64,000 bases of DNA from Paenibacillus albidus (GTDB lineage Bacteria; Bacillota; Bacilli; Paenibacillales; Paenibacillaceae), in the NCBI RefSeq assembly GCF_014644435.1, contig NZ_BMKR01000001.1:186001-250000 (forward strand). The letters are read 5' to 3'. A program made the position numbers and the translations under genes. A model generated the notes under the pieces. It saw only the letters and a list, made by a program, of their open reading frames with translations. It searched no databases and was not told the DNA's origin. Numbering within the stretch: the stretch's first letter is position 1; every line of letters begins with the position of its first letter. This document shows positions 26,640 through 35,788 of the stretch, one piece after another.

Positions 26640-27503
26640 TTATACACGTCTGTTCCCTTCAAGGAATGAACGCCATACAGACAACGCACTGGAACAGGAC
26701 GATTCCTTGCGGTGCACAAAATTGACCTCCAGTTCCCGATACGCCCCGGGCAGATGATGAGAGAGAATTCTCCCTGCGGATTCCGCTTGGGAGACCGACG
26801 ATCCCGGCAGCATAGATACGCCAAGACCCGCCGAGACGCCGTTCAGAATCATCTCCAGTGTGCCATATTCTATAATTTTATAGCTTGTGGTCCCACTCTC
26901 GCGCAGAAATTGCTCTGCCCGTTTGCGATGGGTACACCCTACATCAAAGAAAAGCATCGGCTTTGCCAGCAGCTGCAGCATGTTCTGCTCACCCGGTTCC
27001 GAGATCAGCACCAGCTCCTCCCTGAAAGCCGCCACCTGTTCCAATGCCGGAGAATCTACAGGCCCATACACAAAAGCACCCTCCAGCTCACCGCTCAGCA
27101 CCTTCTGCACAAGTGCATGCGTACCTCCGGTGATCAGCGATAGATCCACATCAGGGAACGCCGAATAATATTCGGCCAGCAGCGGTGTGAGATGGGTAAC
27201 AGCAGCCGTCTCGATGGAGCCGAGGCGTAAAGGCCCGGAAGGATGGTCAGAGTACCGGGTGGTCTGCACCGCTTCATCCATGAGCTTCAGGATTTGATCC
27301 GCATACCCCAGCAGGTTCTCTCCTGCCGGGGTCAAGATCATCCCCCGGTTGGAGCGCCGGAACAAAGGCAGCCGAAACTCAGCCTCCAGGGATTGAATCC
27401 GGCTTGTCACATTGGACTGCACATAATTCAGCACCTGCGCGGCCCTGGTAATGCTGCCTTCCCGGGCGACCGCCTGGAATATTCTCAAATCACCGCTTTC
27501 CAT
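26640..27503 (-). CDS. LysR family transcriptional regulator
   Basis: About 287 aa. The N-terminal winged helix (SITRAAQVLNYVQSNVTSRI) and the effector lobe starting GPLRLGSIETA are clear. It is divergent from an oxidoreductase gene of the quinone reductase type, so it most likely regulates that gene; the inducer is unknown. The VQSNVT recognition helix and overall sequence are typical of the CzcR/YwbI-like subgroup, but I would not assign an orthologue. Confidence 0.88.
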   Translation of the reverse strand: MESGDLRIFQAVAREGSITRAAQVLNYVQSNVTSRIQSLEAEFRLPLFRRSNRGMILTPAGENLLGYADQILKLMDEAVQTTRYSDHPSGPLRLGSIETAAVTHLTPLLAEYYSAFPDVDLSLITGGTHALVQKVLSGELEGAFVYGPVDSPALEQVAAFREELVLISEPGEQNMLQLLAKPMLFFDVGCTHRKRAEQFLRESGTTSYKIIEYGTLEMILNGVSAGLGVSMLPGSSVSQAESAGRILSHHLPGAYRELEVNFVHRKESSCSSALSVWRSFLEGNRRV

Positions 27504-27654
27504 TCTCGGTTCACCTTCCAGTTGTATGTAATCTAGTATGATTATTTATGATAGCCACTTTCAGTTCTGTTCATTTTACCGGATGATCCCCGCTGTGTAC
27601 AATCAGTTCAGAACCATTCGGTATGGTCATAAGGTGAAGGAGGCCAGCAGAACA

Positions 27655-28641
27655 ATGAGAGCAATCGTACATGCCGGCAGTAGCGGGCTTGAGGGTCTGA
27701 AGTATCAAAAGGCAGCGGACAGAACGCCCGGCCCCGGCGAGGTGAAAGTAAACTTAAGAGCGGCCGGAATCAATCACCGTGATTTATTCCTGATGGCTGC
27801 ACGGACAAATCAGGACGCCCCGTTAATCCTGGGCTCCGACGGTGCGGGGGTGATTGAGGCGGTCGGCACGGGCGTTGTGGATCTGCCTATCGGGGCTAAG
27901 GTCGTGATCAATCCCTGCATCGGCTGGGATACACTACAACCTGTGCCGGACGTTCCGCAGATCGTCGGCGGACCCACGGACGGCACTTTGGCGGAAGCGA
28001 TTCTTATTCCAGCGAAGAACGCCTACCCCAAGCCGGAATATCTGACTTGGGAGGAGGCCGGAGTGCTGCCCCTGGCCGCCCTAACGGCCTACCGGGCACT
28101 GTTCACCCGGGGCCGCCTGCAGCCGGGCGAGCATGTGCTCATCCCGGGGATCGGCGGCGGTGTGGCAACCTTCGCCTTGCTTATGGCAGTTGCGGCAGGT
28201 GCCCGGGTCAGCGTGACCTCACGCAGCGAAGTGAAACAGCAAAGGGCACTCGCCCTTGGTGCCCGGCAAGCCGTGGACAGCCACAGCAACTGGAACGAGA
28301 GCCTCCACGGTGAACCTGTGGATCTTATTCTGGACAGCATCGGACCCTCCACCTTAGGGCAGTCTTTGGAGGTCATCAAACCGGGCGGCCGAATCGTTAT
28401 GTTCGGAGCAAGCTCCGGGGACAGACTAGAGTTCCCGGCGAGATCGCTGTTTTTTCCACAGGCCAGTCTGATCGGCACCTCTATGGGCAGCAGCGAAGAA
28501 TTCGGGGAGATGCTTAAGTATATAGAGCTGCACCAAATCCGGCCTGTCCTGGACCGTGTATTCGCTGTCCAGGACACCGCTTCAGCCTTCCGGCGGATGC
28601 AGCAGGGGGAACAATTCGGCAATATCGGCATCCGCATTTAA
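27655..28641 (+). CDS. Medium-chain dehydrogenase/reductase (quinone oxidoreductase-like)
   Basis: About 328 aa. The GroES-like N-terminal domain contains GINHRDLFL; the usual catalytic-zinc cysteine is replaced by Asn, so it is likely a zinc-free MDR. The Rossmann half has GIGGGVATFALLMA, then ALALGARQAVDS. Similar to Bacillus YogA. It probably reduces quinones or enones with NADPH. ATG 27655 has GAAGGAGG eleven bases upstream; reading from 27538 adds unrelated residues. Divergent from a LysR gene. Confidence 0.85.
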   Translation: MRAIVHAGSSGLEGLKYQKAADRTPGPGEVKVNLRAAGINHRDLFLMAARTNQDAPLILGSDGAGVIEAVGTGVVDLPIGAKVVINPCIGWDTLQPVPDVPQIVGGPTDGTLAEAILIPAKNAYPKPEYLTWEEAGVLPLAALTAYRALFTRGRLQPGEHVLIPGIGGGVATFALLMAVAAGARVSVTSRSEVKQQRALALGARQAVDSHSNWNESLHGEPVDLILDSIGPSTLGQSLEVIKPGGRIVMFGASSGDRLEFPARSLFFPQASLIGTSMGSSEEFGEMLKYIELHQIRPVLDRVFAVQDTASAFRRMQQGEQFGNIGIRI

Positions 28642-28660
28642 GTCCCTTGTTACAACTAAA

Positions 28661-28702
28661 AAAGCATCCAAGCACAGAGACCTCACTCTGCCTTGGATGC
28701 TT
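28661..28702. terminator. Shared terminator between the MDR gene and sdhB
   Basis: Eleven-bp stem (28662-28672 with 28692-28702), A-rich before and T-rich after, so it can end both convergent transcripts. Confidence 0.75.
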
Positions 28703-28728
28703 CTTTATTTCAACCGGCTTATAGTGTG

Positions 28729-29493
28729 TTACACACCCAGCCAACGCTTGAACATATGCTTGGTGCTCTGTTTGTTGATCTCGGCAATGGACGTCGTAAG
28801 CGGGATGCCTTTCGGGCAGGCAGCGACGCAGTTCTGCGAATTGCCGCAGCCGTCGATACCGCCGTCTTCCATAACAGCATCCAGACGGTCATCCGCGTTC
28901 ATCTCACCTGTCGGGTGTGCATTGAACAGACGGACTTGCGAAAGGGCTGCCGGTCCGATGAAGTTGGTCTTCTCATTAACGTTCGGACAAGCCTCCAGAC
29001 AAACACCGCAAGTCATGCATTTGGAGAGTTCATACGCCCATTGGCGTTTCTTCTCCGGCATCCGCGGTCCCGGACCGAGGTCATAGGTGCCGTCGATCGG
29101 AATCCAGGCCTTGACCCGCTTGAGTGCATTGAACATCCGGGTACGGTCAATGACAAGGTCGCGGACCACGGGAAAAGTCTTCATCGGCTCAATGCGGACG
29201 GGTTGTTCCAAATTATCTATAAGCGCCGCACAGGCTTGGCGGGGCTTGCCATTGATGACCATTGAGCAAGCGCCGCATACTTCTTCCAGACAGTTCGAAT
29301 CCCAGCATACCGGAACCGTATTATCGCCTTTGGCATTGACCGGATTGCGCTGGATTTCCATCAGCGCACTGATCACGTTCATGCCCGGACGATAAGGAAG
29401 ATCAAATTCCTCCGTATACGACGAGCTCTGCGGTTCGTCCTGGCGGGTAATAATAAACTTTACGTTTTTGGGGGCTGCAGCTGTTTCCGCCAT
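28729..29493 (-). CDS. sdhB: Succinate dehydrogenase iron-sulfur subunit
   Basis: About 254 aa. The N-terminal plant-type ferredoxin domain has the [2Fe-2S] cysteines in CWDSNCLEEVCGAC and a later Cys in KPRQAC. The C-terminal domain has CMTCGVCLEACP and CGNSQNCVAACPKGIP for the [4Fe-4S] and [3Fe-4S] centres. It passes electrons from SdhA to the haem b and menaquinone in SdhC. Third gene of sdhCAB. Confidence 0.97.
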   Translation of the reverse strand: MAETAAAPKNVKFIITRQDEPQSSSYTEEFDLPYRPGMNVISALMEIQRNPVNAKGDNTVPVCWDSNCLEEVCGACSMVINGKPRQACAALIDNLEQPVRIEPMKTFPVVRDLVIDRTRMFNALKRVKAWIPIDGTYDLGPGPRMPEKKRQWAYELSKCMTCGVCLEACPNVNEKTNFIGPAALSQVRLFNAHPTGEMNADDRLDAVMEDGGIDGCGNSQNCVAACPKGIPLTTSIAEINKQSTKHMFKRWLGV

Positions 29494-29565
29494 ATCAGTT
29501 ACCTCCTAAAAGTTTTGTAAACATCTGTTGGTGCGTCTGTTTCATGTGAGCTATGTCCTGTAACC

Positions 29566-31311
29566 TTATTTATCCTTGGAATAGTCGCGAATACGCGGTG
29601 GAATGAGCGAGACATCCACTTCGTCGTAAGTGATCTGCGGGCCATCCGCTGTCCATGCCGCTTTGGTGGTCTTCAGGAACTCCTCATCATTGCGGTCCGG
29701 GAACTCCGGCTTGTAATGTGCCCCGCGGCTCTCGTTGCGCAGCAGTGCCCCCAGCGTCATCGCTTCGGACAGCTCCAGCATATTCCACAGCTGACGGGTA
29801 AAGGCGACGCCTTGGTTATTCCAGCGTGACGTATCGCTCATGTTGATGTTCTTATAGCGCGCCTTCAGTTCCTTGATCTTGGCGATCGTCGCTTCCAGCT
29901 TGGTATTGTGCCGCACTACAGTCATATTGGCCGTCATCCATTCGCCCAGCTCCTTGTGGATGACATAGGCGTTCTCCGTGCCCGACATAGCAAGCAGGGA
30001 TTCGTATTTATCGGTCTGTTTCTTGTGGAAGGTGTCGAATACGGATGAAGAGATGTCCTTCACCGATTTCTTCAGGCCTTTGATATATTCAACCGCTTTA
30101 GGTCCGGCTACCATCCCGCCATAAATCGCGGAGACCAGGGAATTTGCACCCAGGCGGTTCGCTCCATGATACTGATATTCACATTCTCCCGCCGCGAAGA
30201 GGCCGGGGATATTCGTCATTTGATTATAGTCGACCCACATGCCACCCATGGAATAATGGACCGCCGGGAAGATTTTCATCGGAATCTTGCGCGGGTCGTC
30301 CCCCATGAACTTCTCATAGATCTCGATAATGCCGCCCAGCTTGACGTCAAGCTCCTTCGGGTCCTTGTGGGAGAGGTCAAGGTAGACCATGTTCTCCCCA
30401 TTGATGCCAAGTCCCTGATCCACACAGACATTAAAAATCTCCCGGGTGGCAATATCACGCGGCACCAGATTCCCGTAAGCCGGATATTTCTCCTCAAGGA
30501 AATACCATGGTTTGCCGTCCTTGTAGGTCCAGATGCGTCCGCCTTCACCGCGGGCCGATTCCGACATCAGCCGCAGCTTGTCGTCGCCCGGAATGGCCGT
30601 AGGGTGAATCTGTATGAATTCTCCGTTGGCATAATGCACACCCTGTTGGTAGACCGCACTTGCAGCAGTCCCCGTGTTGATAACGGAGTTTGTCGTTTTG
30701 CCAAAAATAATGCCCGGTCCGCCGCTCGCCAAAATCACGGCATCGGCAGGGAACGTCTCAATCTCCATCGTCTTCAGATTCTGCGCGCTGATTCCGCGGC
30801 AGACGCCGTCGTTGTCGACAATGGCTGACAGGAACTCCCAGTTCTCGCTTTTGGTCACGAGACCTTCCACTTCCCAGCGGCGCACCTGCTCGTCAAGCGC
30901 ATAGAGCAGCTGCTGCCCTGTGGTAGCTCCGGCGAATGCTGTCCGGTGACGTTTCGTACCGCCAAACCGGCGGAAATCAAGCAAACCTTCCGGCGTACGG
31001 TTGAACATAACGCCCATCCGGTCCATCAGGTGGATAATTCCCGGGGCTGCTTCACACATCGCTTTGACCGGAGGCTGGTTGGCCAGAAAGTCACCGCCGT
31101 AGACCGTATCATCAAAATGCTCCCAAGGCGAATCCCCCTCGCCTTTCGTGTTGACTGCGCCGTTGATGCCGCCCTGGGCACAGACCGAGTGGGATCTTTT
31201 GACGGGTACTAATGAGAATAAATGGACATGCGCACCGGACTCCGCCGCCTTGATGGTAGCCATCAGGCCGGCCAGGCCGCCGCCCACGATAATGATATCG
31301 GCTGTTGCCAT
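29566..31311 (-). CDS. sdhA: Succinate dehydrogenase flavoprotein subunit
   Basis: About 581 aa. FAD motif GGGLAGLMATIKAAESG at the N-terminus, the flavinylation region HSVCAQGGINGAVNTKGEGDS, and active-site HPTAIPG and RLGANSLVSAIYGG. It oxidises succinate to fumarate in the TCA cycle and respiratory chain (complex II). It sits 38 bases after sdhC and 72 bases before sdhB. Confidence 0.97.
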   Translation of the reverse strand: MATADIIIVGGGLAGLMATIKAAESGAHVHLFSLVPVKRSHSVCAQGGINGAVNTKGEGDSPWEHFDDTVYGGDFLANQPPVKAMCEAAPGIIHLMDRMGVMFNRTPEGLLDFRRFGGTKRHRTAFAGATTGQQLLYALDEQVRRWEVEGLVTKSENWEFLSAIVDNDGVCRGISAQNLKTMEIETFPADAVILASGGPGIIFGKTTNSVINTGTAASAVYQQGVHYANGEFIQIHPTAIPGDDKLRLMSESARGEGGRIWTYKDGKPWYFLEEKYPAYGNLVPRDIATREIFNVCVDQGLGINGENMVYLDLSHKDPKELDVKLGGIIEIYEKFMGDDPRKIPMKIFPAVHYSMGGMWVDYNQMTNIPGLFAAGECEYQYHGANRLGANSLVSAIYGGMVAGPKAVEYIKGLKKSVKDISSSVFDTFHKKQTDKYESLLAMSGTENAYVIHKELGEWMTANMTVVRHNTKLEATIAKIKELKARYKNINMSDTSRWNNQGVAFTRQLWNMLELSEAMTLGALLRNESRGAHYKPEFPDRNDEEFLKTTKAAWTADGPQITYDEVDVSLIPPRIRDYSKDK

Positions 31312-31349
31312 GGTAAGTTCACTCCCTTTATATCTACAGTTAGATTAGG

Positions 31350-32015
31350 TTAGATCAGGTTCTTCAAAGATTGCGCCAGCGCAACTGTGTTCTGGAATTC
31401 ACTGTCACGGAACGTAACAAGCGAGAGCAGGAACATGAAGGTAACGACTACGAACAGGCCCAGACAAATCACAGAGGAGACACGCTGCGAGCGCGGTCCT
31501 ACAGTAATGCCCCAGCTGATCAGGAAAGACCAGAGTCCGTTGGCAAAGTGGAAGGATGCAGCCACGATACCAATTACATAAAAACTGAGCAGCAGCGGCT
31601 GGGTCACAATATTGTGCATCAGACCCCCAAGCTCCTCATGCTCCACGTTGCCAAGCGTGACCTGAAAGCGGGTCTCAAATACATGCCACACGATAAAGAT
31701 GAAGGTAACAACGCCTGTAATGCGCTGCAGTGTGTAGCGCCAGTTGCGCTCCAGGTTAAAACGGTTCAGGTTCGGCTTGGATTGGTAAGCAATGTACAGC
31801 CCATATACCCCATGGTAGAGCAGGGGCAGCCATATGCCGAACAATTCCAGGAAGAAGACCAGCGGCAGGCTGTTCAGGAACAGCACACTGTCTGTAAAAC
31901 CCGAAGCACCACCTTCTACTGCCGCGAAATTTGTCAACATGTGCTCCAGGAAAAAGGCTCCGAGCGGGATAACGCCAAGCAAGGAATGAATTTTTCTGGA
32001 ATAAAATCCTCTCAT
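31350..32015 (-). CDS. sdhC: Succinate dehydrogenase cytochrome b558 subunit
   Basis: About 221 aa with five predicted membrane helices. Conserved histidines for the two haems b are seen in KIHSLLG, LEHMLTNF, LYHGVYGL, IVWHVFETR and SFHFANG. It anchors the complex and reduces menaquinone. First gene of sdhCAB; the start MRGFYSRK has AAAGGGG upstream. It faces a divergently transcribed LysR gene across 438 bp. Confidence 0.94.
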   Translation of the reverse strand: MRGFYSRKIHSLLGVIPLGAFFLEHMLTNFAAVEGGASGFTDSVLFLNSLPLVFFLELFGIWLPLLYHGVYGLYIAYQSKPNLNRFNLERNWRYTLQRITGVVTFIFIVWHVFETRFQVTLGNVEHEELGGLMHNIVTQPLLLSFYVIGIVAASFHFANGLWSFLISWGITVGPRSQRVSSVICLGLFVVVTFMFLLSLVTFRDSEFQNTVALAQSLKNLI

Positions 32016-32168
32016 AGCAAAGATAGCCCCTTTCGATTAAAACAGCGTTTTCATTAGTGTTCATACACCGCCGGGACTACAGTTGAAACAGGTTGAACCA
32101 CCCTGCACAGGGTGGCTGGGAGCAGATGTCCACCGCTATCCATTGTTTTCCCGGACTTTGTCTTATCA

Positions 32169-32199
32169 TTCACAAAGTGTGAATATCTTGTGTCACTTT
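32169..32199. promoter_or_regulatory. Nested inverted repeats upstream of sdhC
   Basis: TTCACA-AAG-TGTGAA (32169-32183) is a perfect dyad; it overlaps a wider one, AAAGTG...CACTTT (32174-32199). They lie in the 438-bp region between sdhC and the LysR gene and look like operator sites. The remaining intergenic DNA is AT-rich, with no certain promoter identified. Confidence 0.5.
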
Positions 32200-32453
32200 T
32201 CATGTTACTCCTTTTCCTCTTATAAGGGAATTGCAATCTAATTATTAATCGTTATACAATAAACGCATAAGAATATTTTTTATGTGATAATAATTCTCAT
32301 TTAGAAGCATGCAACTGCGGCCTTGTCCCTCCTAACCCTTATAGAACAACAGATGTGCCACTATTCGGCTATGCGCTTTGTCACTTCATTCAGGGTCACA
32401 ATATCGCAAAATGCGGAGTGACCCTAATTTTGGATTACGGGAGGAATCGTGAA

Positions 32454-33359
32454 ATGTTTGATGATTTGGACATTTTTGCCTCGGTTGTGGAGCATTCCAG
32501 TCTGAACCGCGCATCCCGCCAGCTTAATCTGTCCCAGCCCGCCTTATCCCGTAAAATCTCCAAACTGGAAGAACGGCTCGGCGTTCCGCTGTTCACCCGG
32601 TACGGCAAACGGCTGGAGCTGACAGAGGTCGGGCGCCTAACCTATACCTATGCCCTGGAGCAGCGGCAGCAACGTTCCAAATTCCTGGAGGCGCTCTCCA
32701 AGTTCAAGGAAGGCGAGCCGCTGCTGGTTACGCTCGGCGCCAGTCTTACCACACTGCAGACAACGCTGCCGCCGCTGGTGAACGCCTACATGGAGAAATA
32801 TCCGGCGGCGGAACTGAAGCTTAATACCGGCAGAACCCATGAGATTGTCACCTCAGTCAGCGAAGGCAAGTCCGATGTCGGCATCATTGCCTCCTCCATA
32901 CAGGAGCCGGGATTGCGCTGCATCCCCTTGTTCGAGGATCAGCTGCGGCTGGTCGTGTCAGAGCATCACCCGCTGACCCTGTTTCCTAAGCTGACCATGG
33001 ACCATCTCTCCCGTCTGCCGATGATTCTGTTCTCCAAGGGCACTTGGTACCGCCGCCTGACGGATGATCTGTTCCAGCGCTGCGGCATTGATCCCGATGT
33101 ACGCATGGAGATCGATTCCTTCGAGGCCATCGTCCGCCTGCTGCCAACGATCAAAGCCGCGGCACTGCTGCCGAAATCCTATTTGCGTCCCGAGCTGCTG
33201 AACGGCGGCGGACTCGTCTCGCTGCATATCAAGGAGCTGGAGCAGACCCAGCGGACCACCTGCATTATCTACCGTGACAGCGGCGGACTAAGCACGGCGG
33301 CGCGCAGCCTGGTACAAGTGACGGAGGATGTTTTCCTGTCCAGGCTGGAGAATACTTAA
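32454..33359 (+). CDS. LysR family regulator divergent from sdhCAB
   Basis: About 301 aa. Helix-turn-helix in SSLNRASRQLNLSQPALSRKI, effector domain from LLVTLGASLTT. ATG 32454 is chosen because GGGAGG lies nine bases upstream; the extension to 32355 lacks support. Bacillus controls TCA genes with the LysR-type CcpC, and a divergent LysR next to sdh suggests a similar role, but orthology to CcpC is not shown. Confidence 0.88.
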   Translation: MFDDLDIFASVVEHSSLNRASRQLNLSQPALSRKISKLEERLGVPLFTRYGKRLELTEVGRLTYTYALEQRQQRSKFLEALSKFKEGEPLLVTLGASLTTLQTTLPPLVNAYMEKYPAAELKLNTGRTHEIVTSVSEGKSDVGIIASSIQEPGLRCIPLFEDQLRLVVSEHHPLTLFPKLTMDHLSRLPMILFSKGTWYRRLTDDLFQRCGIDPDVRMEIDSFEAIVRLLPTIKAAALLPKSYLRPELLNGGGLVSLHIKELEQTQRTTCIIYRDSGGLSTAARSLVQVTEDVFLSRLENT

Positions 33360-33410
33360 GCATCCGGGACGCGTTGTGCTGAATGGCCGGAGATTCCTCT
33401 GGCAAAAGTC

Positions 33411-33450
33411 AAAAAGCCCACCCGGCCTGCAAGGGTCCGGATGGGCTTTT
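33411..33450. terminator. Bidirectional terminator
   Basis: Fourteen-bp arms with one mismatch (AAAAGCCCACCCGG and CCGGATGGGCTTTT) around an 11-base loop, between the convergent LysR and ktrA genes. Confidence 0.85.
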
Positions 33451-33481
33451 GTTCTGAGTATCCTATAATATCGAAGTCTCT

Positions 33482-34150
33482 CTATTCCTGATTCACAGTT
33501 TCATTCTCAAACCGGTCAATACTCTCATTGGAGCCGATGACCACAATGATATCATTTTCATGCAGATCATCGAGTGCGGTTGGGGCAACAATAATGCCGC
33601 TTTCCCGGTTAATCGCGATGATGCTGCAGCCGTATTTGGCCCGGGTGTTGAGCGCTGCCAGGCTTTTTCCGTCCATACAGGCAGGGACCGTCAGCTCGAC
33701 GATTTTGTAATCCTTGGAGATTTCAATATAGTCCAGCAAATGGGGGGTCACCAGTTGATGCGCCACCCGGACTCCCATATCCCGTTCCGGAAAAATTACC
33801 CGGTCCACGCCCAGCTTGGACAAGGCCCGGCCATGGAGAATCGATATAGCTTTGGCTACGACCTGCTTCACACCCAGCTCTTTCAGGAGGATCGCCGCCA
33901 GAATGCTGCGCTCCATATTGTCACCGATCGCTACAATGCCACAGTCAAAATTCCGTACGCCCAAAGAGCGCATGATCCCCTCATCCGTAGCATCCGCCAT
34001 CACGGCATGTGTCAGCTGTTCGCCCATTTCCTCCACCCGTTCCTCGATATGGTCAATACCGAGTACTTCATAGCCCATTTCCATCAGCTCCAGGGCCAGA
34101 CTGGAACCAAAACGGCCAAGGCCGATTACAACAAATTGCTGTGGTTTCAT
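33482..34150 (-). CDS. ktrA: Ktr potassium uptake regulatory subunit (RCK protein)
   Basis: About 222 aa, the usual KtrA/KtrC length. RCK N-domain with nucleotide motif VIGLGRFGSSLALEL and the later Asp of GID, then an RCK C-domain (KIVELTVPACMDGKSLAAL). It forms an octameric ring that binds ATP/ADP and cyclic di-AMP and gates the KtrB channel. The gene begins 14 bases after the membrane subunit gene, so the two form an operon. Confidence 0.92.
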   Translation of the reverse strand: MKPQQFVVIGLGRFGSSLALELMEMGYEVLGIDHIEERVEEMGEQLTHAVMADATDEGIMRSLGVRNFDCGIVAIGDNMERSILAAILLKELGVKQVVAKAISILHGRALSKLGVDRVIFPERDMGVRVAHQLVTPHLLDYIEISKDYKIVELTVPACMDGKSLAALNTRAKYGCSIIAINRESGIIVAPTALDDLHENDIIVVIGSNESIDRFENETVNQE

Positions 34151-34164
34151 GATCCGGTTGCTCC

Positions 34165-35523
34165 TTATCCTATAATCATTTTGCCTTCGGGATACTTATA
34201 CAATGGTTTACCCTGTTTCGGCCCAAGTGCATAGGCGAGCGTCAAGAGCCCCAGGCGGCCCGCGAACATTGTCACGCAGATCAGGATTTTGCCTATCGTC
34301 GACAACTCCGGTGTCAGTCCCATACTCAGCCCAACCGTGGCAAACGCTGAGGTGGTCTCAAATAAAATCATCAGAAAGTTGCGGTCCTCCGTAGTGGAGA
34401 GCACCATGGAGACGGAGACGATCAGCAGCAGCGCCAGCAGTGTAACGGTCAGCGCCTTAAAAATCCGCTCCTGCGCCAGCCGGTAACGGAACAAGACAAT
34501 ATCTTCACGTCCGCGCAGCATCGCCACCACGGCACCAATCATGATGGTGAAGGTCGTGGTCTTGATTCCGCCGCCCGTTGATCCCGGAGAAGCACCAATA
34601 AACATCAGAATAACAATAAAGAACTGCGAAGCCTGGCGCAGTCCGGCAATATCCAGCGTGTTGGCTCCCGCCGTACGGGGAGTAACCGATTGGAAAAAGG
34701 CCGACAGGAGCTTGCCGCCAAAAGGCAAAGAACCCAAAGTCCGGGGATTGCTGAATTCAAAAATAAAAATAACCAGCGTACCCGTGAGAATGAGTGCTGC
34801 GGTCATCGACAAAACAACCTTGCTGTGTAGGGACAGTCTGCGTTTGTGACGATACTCCATAAGATCCGCCATCACGATAAACCCGATGCCTCCGGAAATA
34901 ATCAGAAACATGACAACAATATTAACCAGAGGATCGTTGACATATCCGGTTAAGCTGCGGTATTCGCCGAACAGATCAAATCCGGCATTATTGAACATGG
35001 ATACCGCGTGAAAAATCCCAAAGTACAGCGCTCGGCCAAACGGCATGTCGAACACAAATCGAAAAGTTAACAACACCGCTGCCATCCCTTCAATGACAAG
35101 CGAATAAATCAGCACCCTGCGGATCAGCCGGACGATACCCTCCATCGAGCCCTGGTTCATGGCCTCCTGAAGGATTAATCTGTCCCTAAGTGAAATTCTG
35201 CGCTTCAGTACCAGCGCAAACAGCGTGGCCATGGTCATGAAGCCCAGACCGCCAATCTGTATCAGCACCATAATGACAATTTGTCCAAACTGGGAAAAAA
35301 ACGTCCCCGTGTCCACTACTACAAGTCCTGTTACACAGGTGGCAGAAGTTGCTGTAAACAAGGCATCCATAAAGTTTAAAGAAGTTCCTGTCGTATTCGA
35401 TACGGGCAGCATCAGCAGCATGGTCCCGATCAATATAATGGACGCAAAGCCTAACACCAGAATCTGAGGCGGGGCCAGCCTTAGTAATCTGCGTTCGGAA
35501 GTCGTCGATAATGGGGACGCCAC
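34165..35523 (-). CDS. ktrB: Ktr potassium uptake membrane subunit (TrkH/KtrB family)
   Basis: About 452 aa with eight or more helices and four pore-loop repeats, each with a glycine filter: ATCVTGLVVVD, FNNAGFDLFG, TPRTAGANTLD and FATVGLSMGL. It takes up potassium with help of the sodium gradient. The GTG at 35523 is preferred: GAGGTGA is just upstream, whereas GTG 35532 overlaps it. First gene of the ktr operon. Confidence 0.93.
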   Translation of the reverse strand: MASPLSTTSERRLLRLAPPQILVLGFASIILIGTMLLMLPVSNTTGTSLNFMDALFTATSATCVTGLVVVDTGTFFSQFGQIVIMVLIQIGGLGFMTMATLFALVLKRRISLRDRLILQEAMNQGSMEGIVRLIRRVLIYSLVIEGMAAVLLTFRFVFDMPFGRALYFGIFHAVSMFNNAGFDLFGEYRSLTGYVNDPLVNIVVMFLIISGGIGFIVMADLMEYRHKRRLSLHSKVVLSMTAALILTGTLVIFIFEFSNPRTLGSLPFGGKLLSAFFQSVTPRTAGANTLDIAGLRQASQFFIVILMFIGASPGSTGGGIKTTTFTIMIGAVVAMLRGREDIVLFRYRLAQERIFKALTVTLLALLLIVSVSMVLSTTEDRNFLMILFETTSAFATVGLSMGLTPELSTIGKILICVTMFAGRLGLLTLAYALGPKQGKPLYKYPEGKMIIG

Positions 35524-35788
35524 TTGTCTCACCTCTTCATTGTAATATTAAATGTTGTTGTATGTATTACTCGGCCAAAGGCGTGCAGCACTCAAATTAT
35601 ATACGTTATTACCGGACTTCACAAAACATTTTTCAAGCATTTATAGGATACCGCTTCCAACCCGTTTCATTGCCTTCACAGACCCTACAATGGTAAAATA
35701 CACAAATAAATTGCCTGGAATGCATCCGCCTACTTGTCTCATATGCTCTTATTATCGCCATTGTTAACTCATCCCAAGGAGGCGTTCC

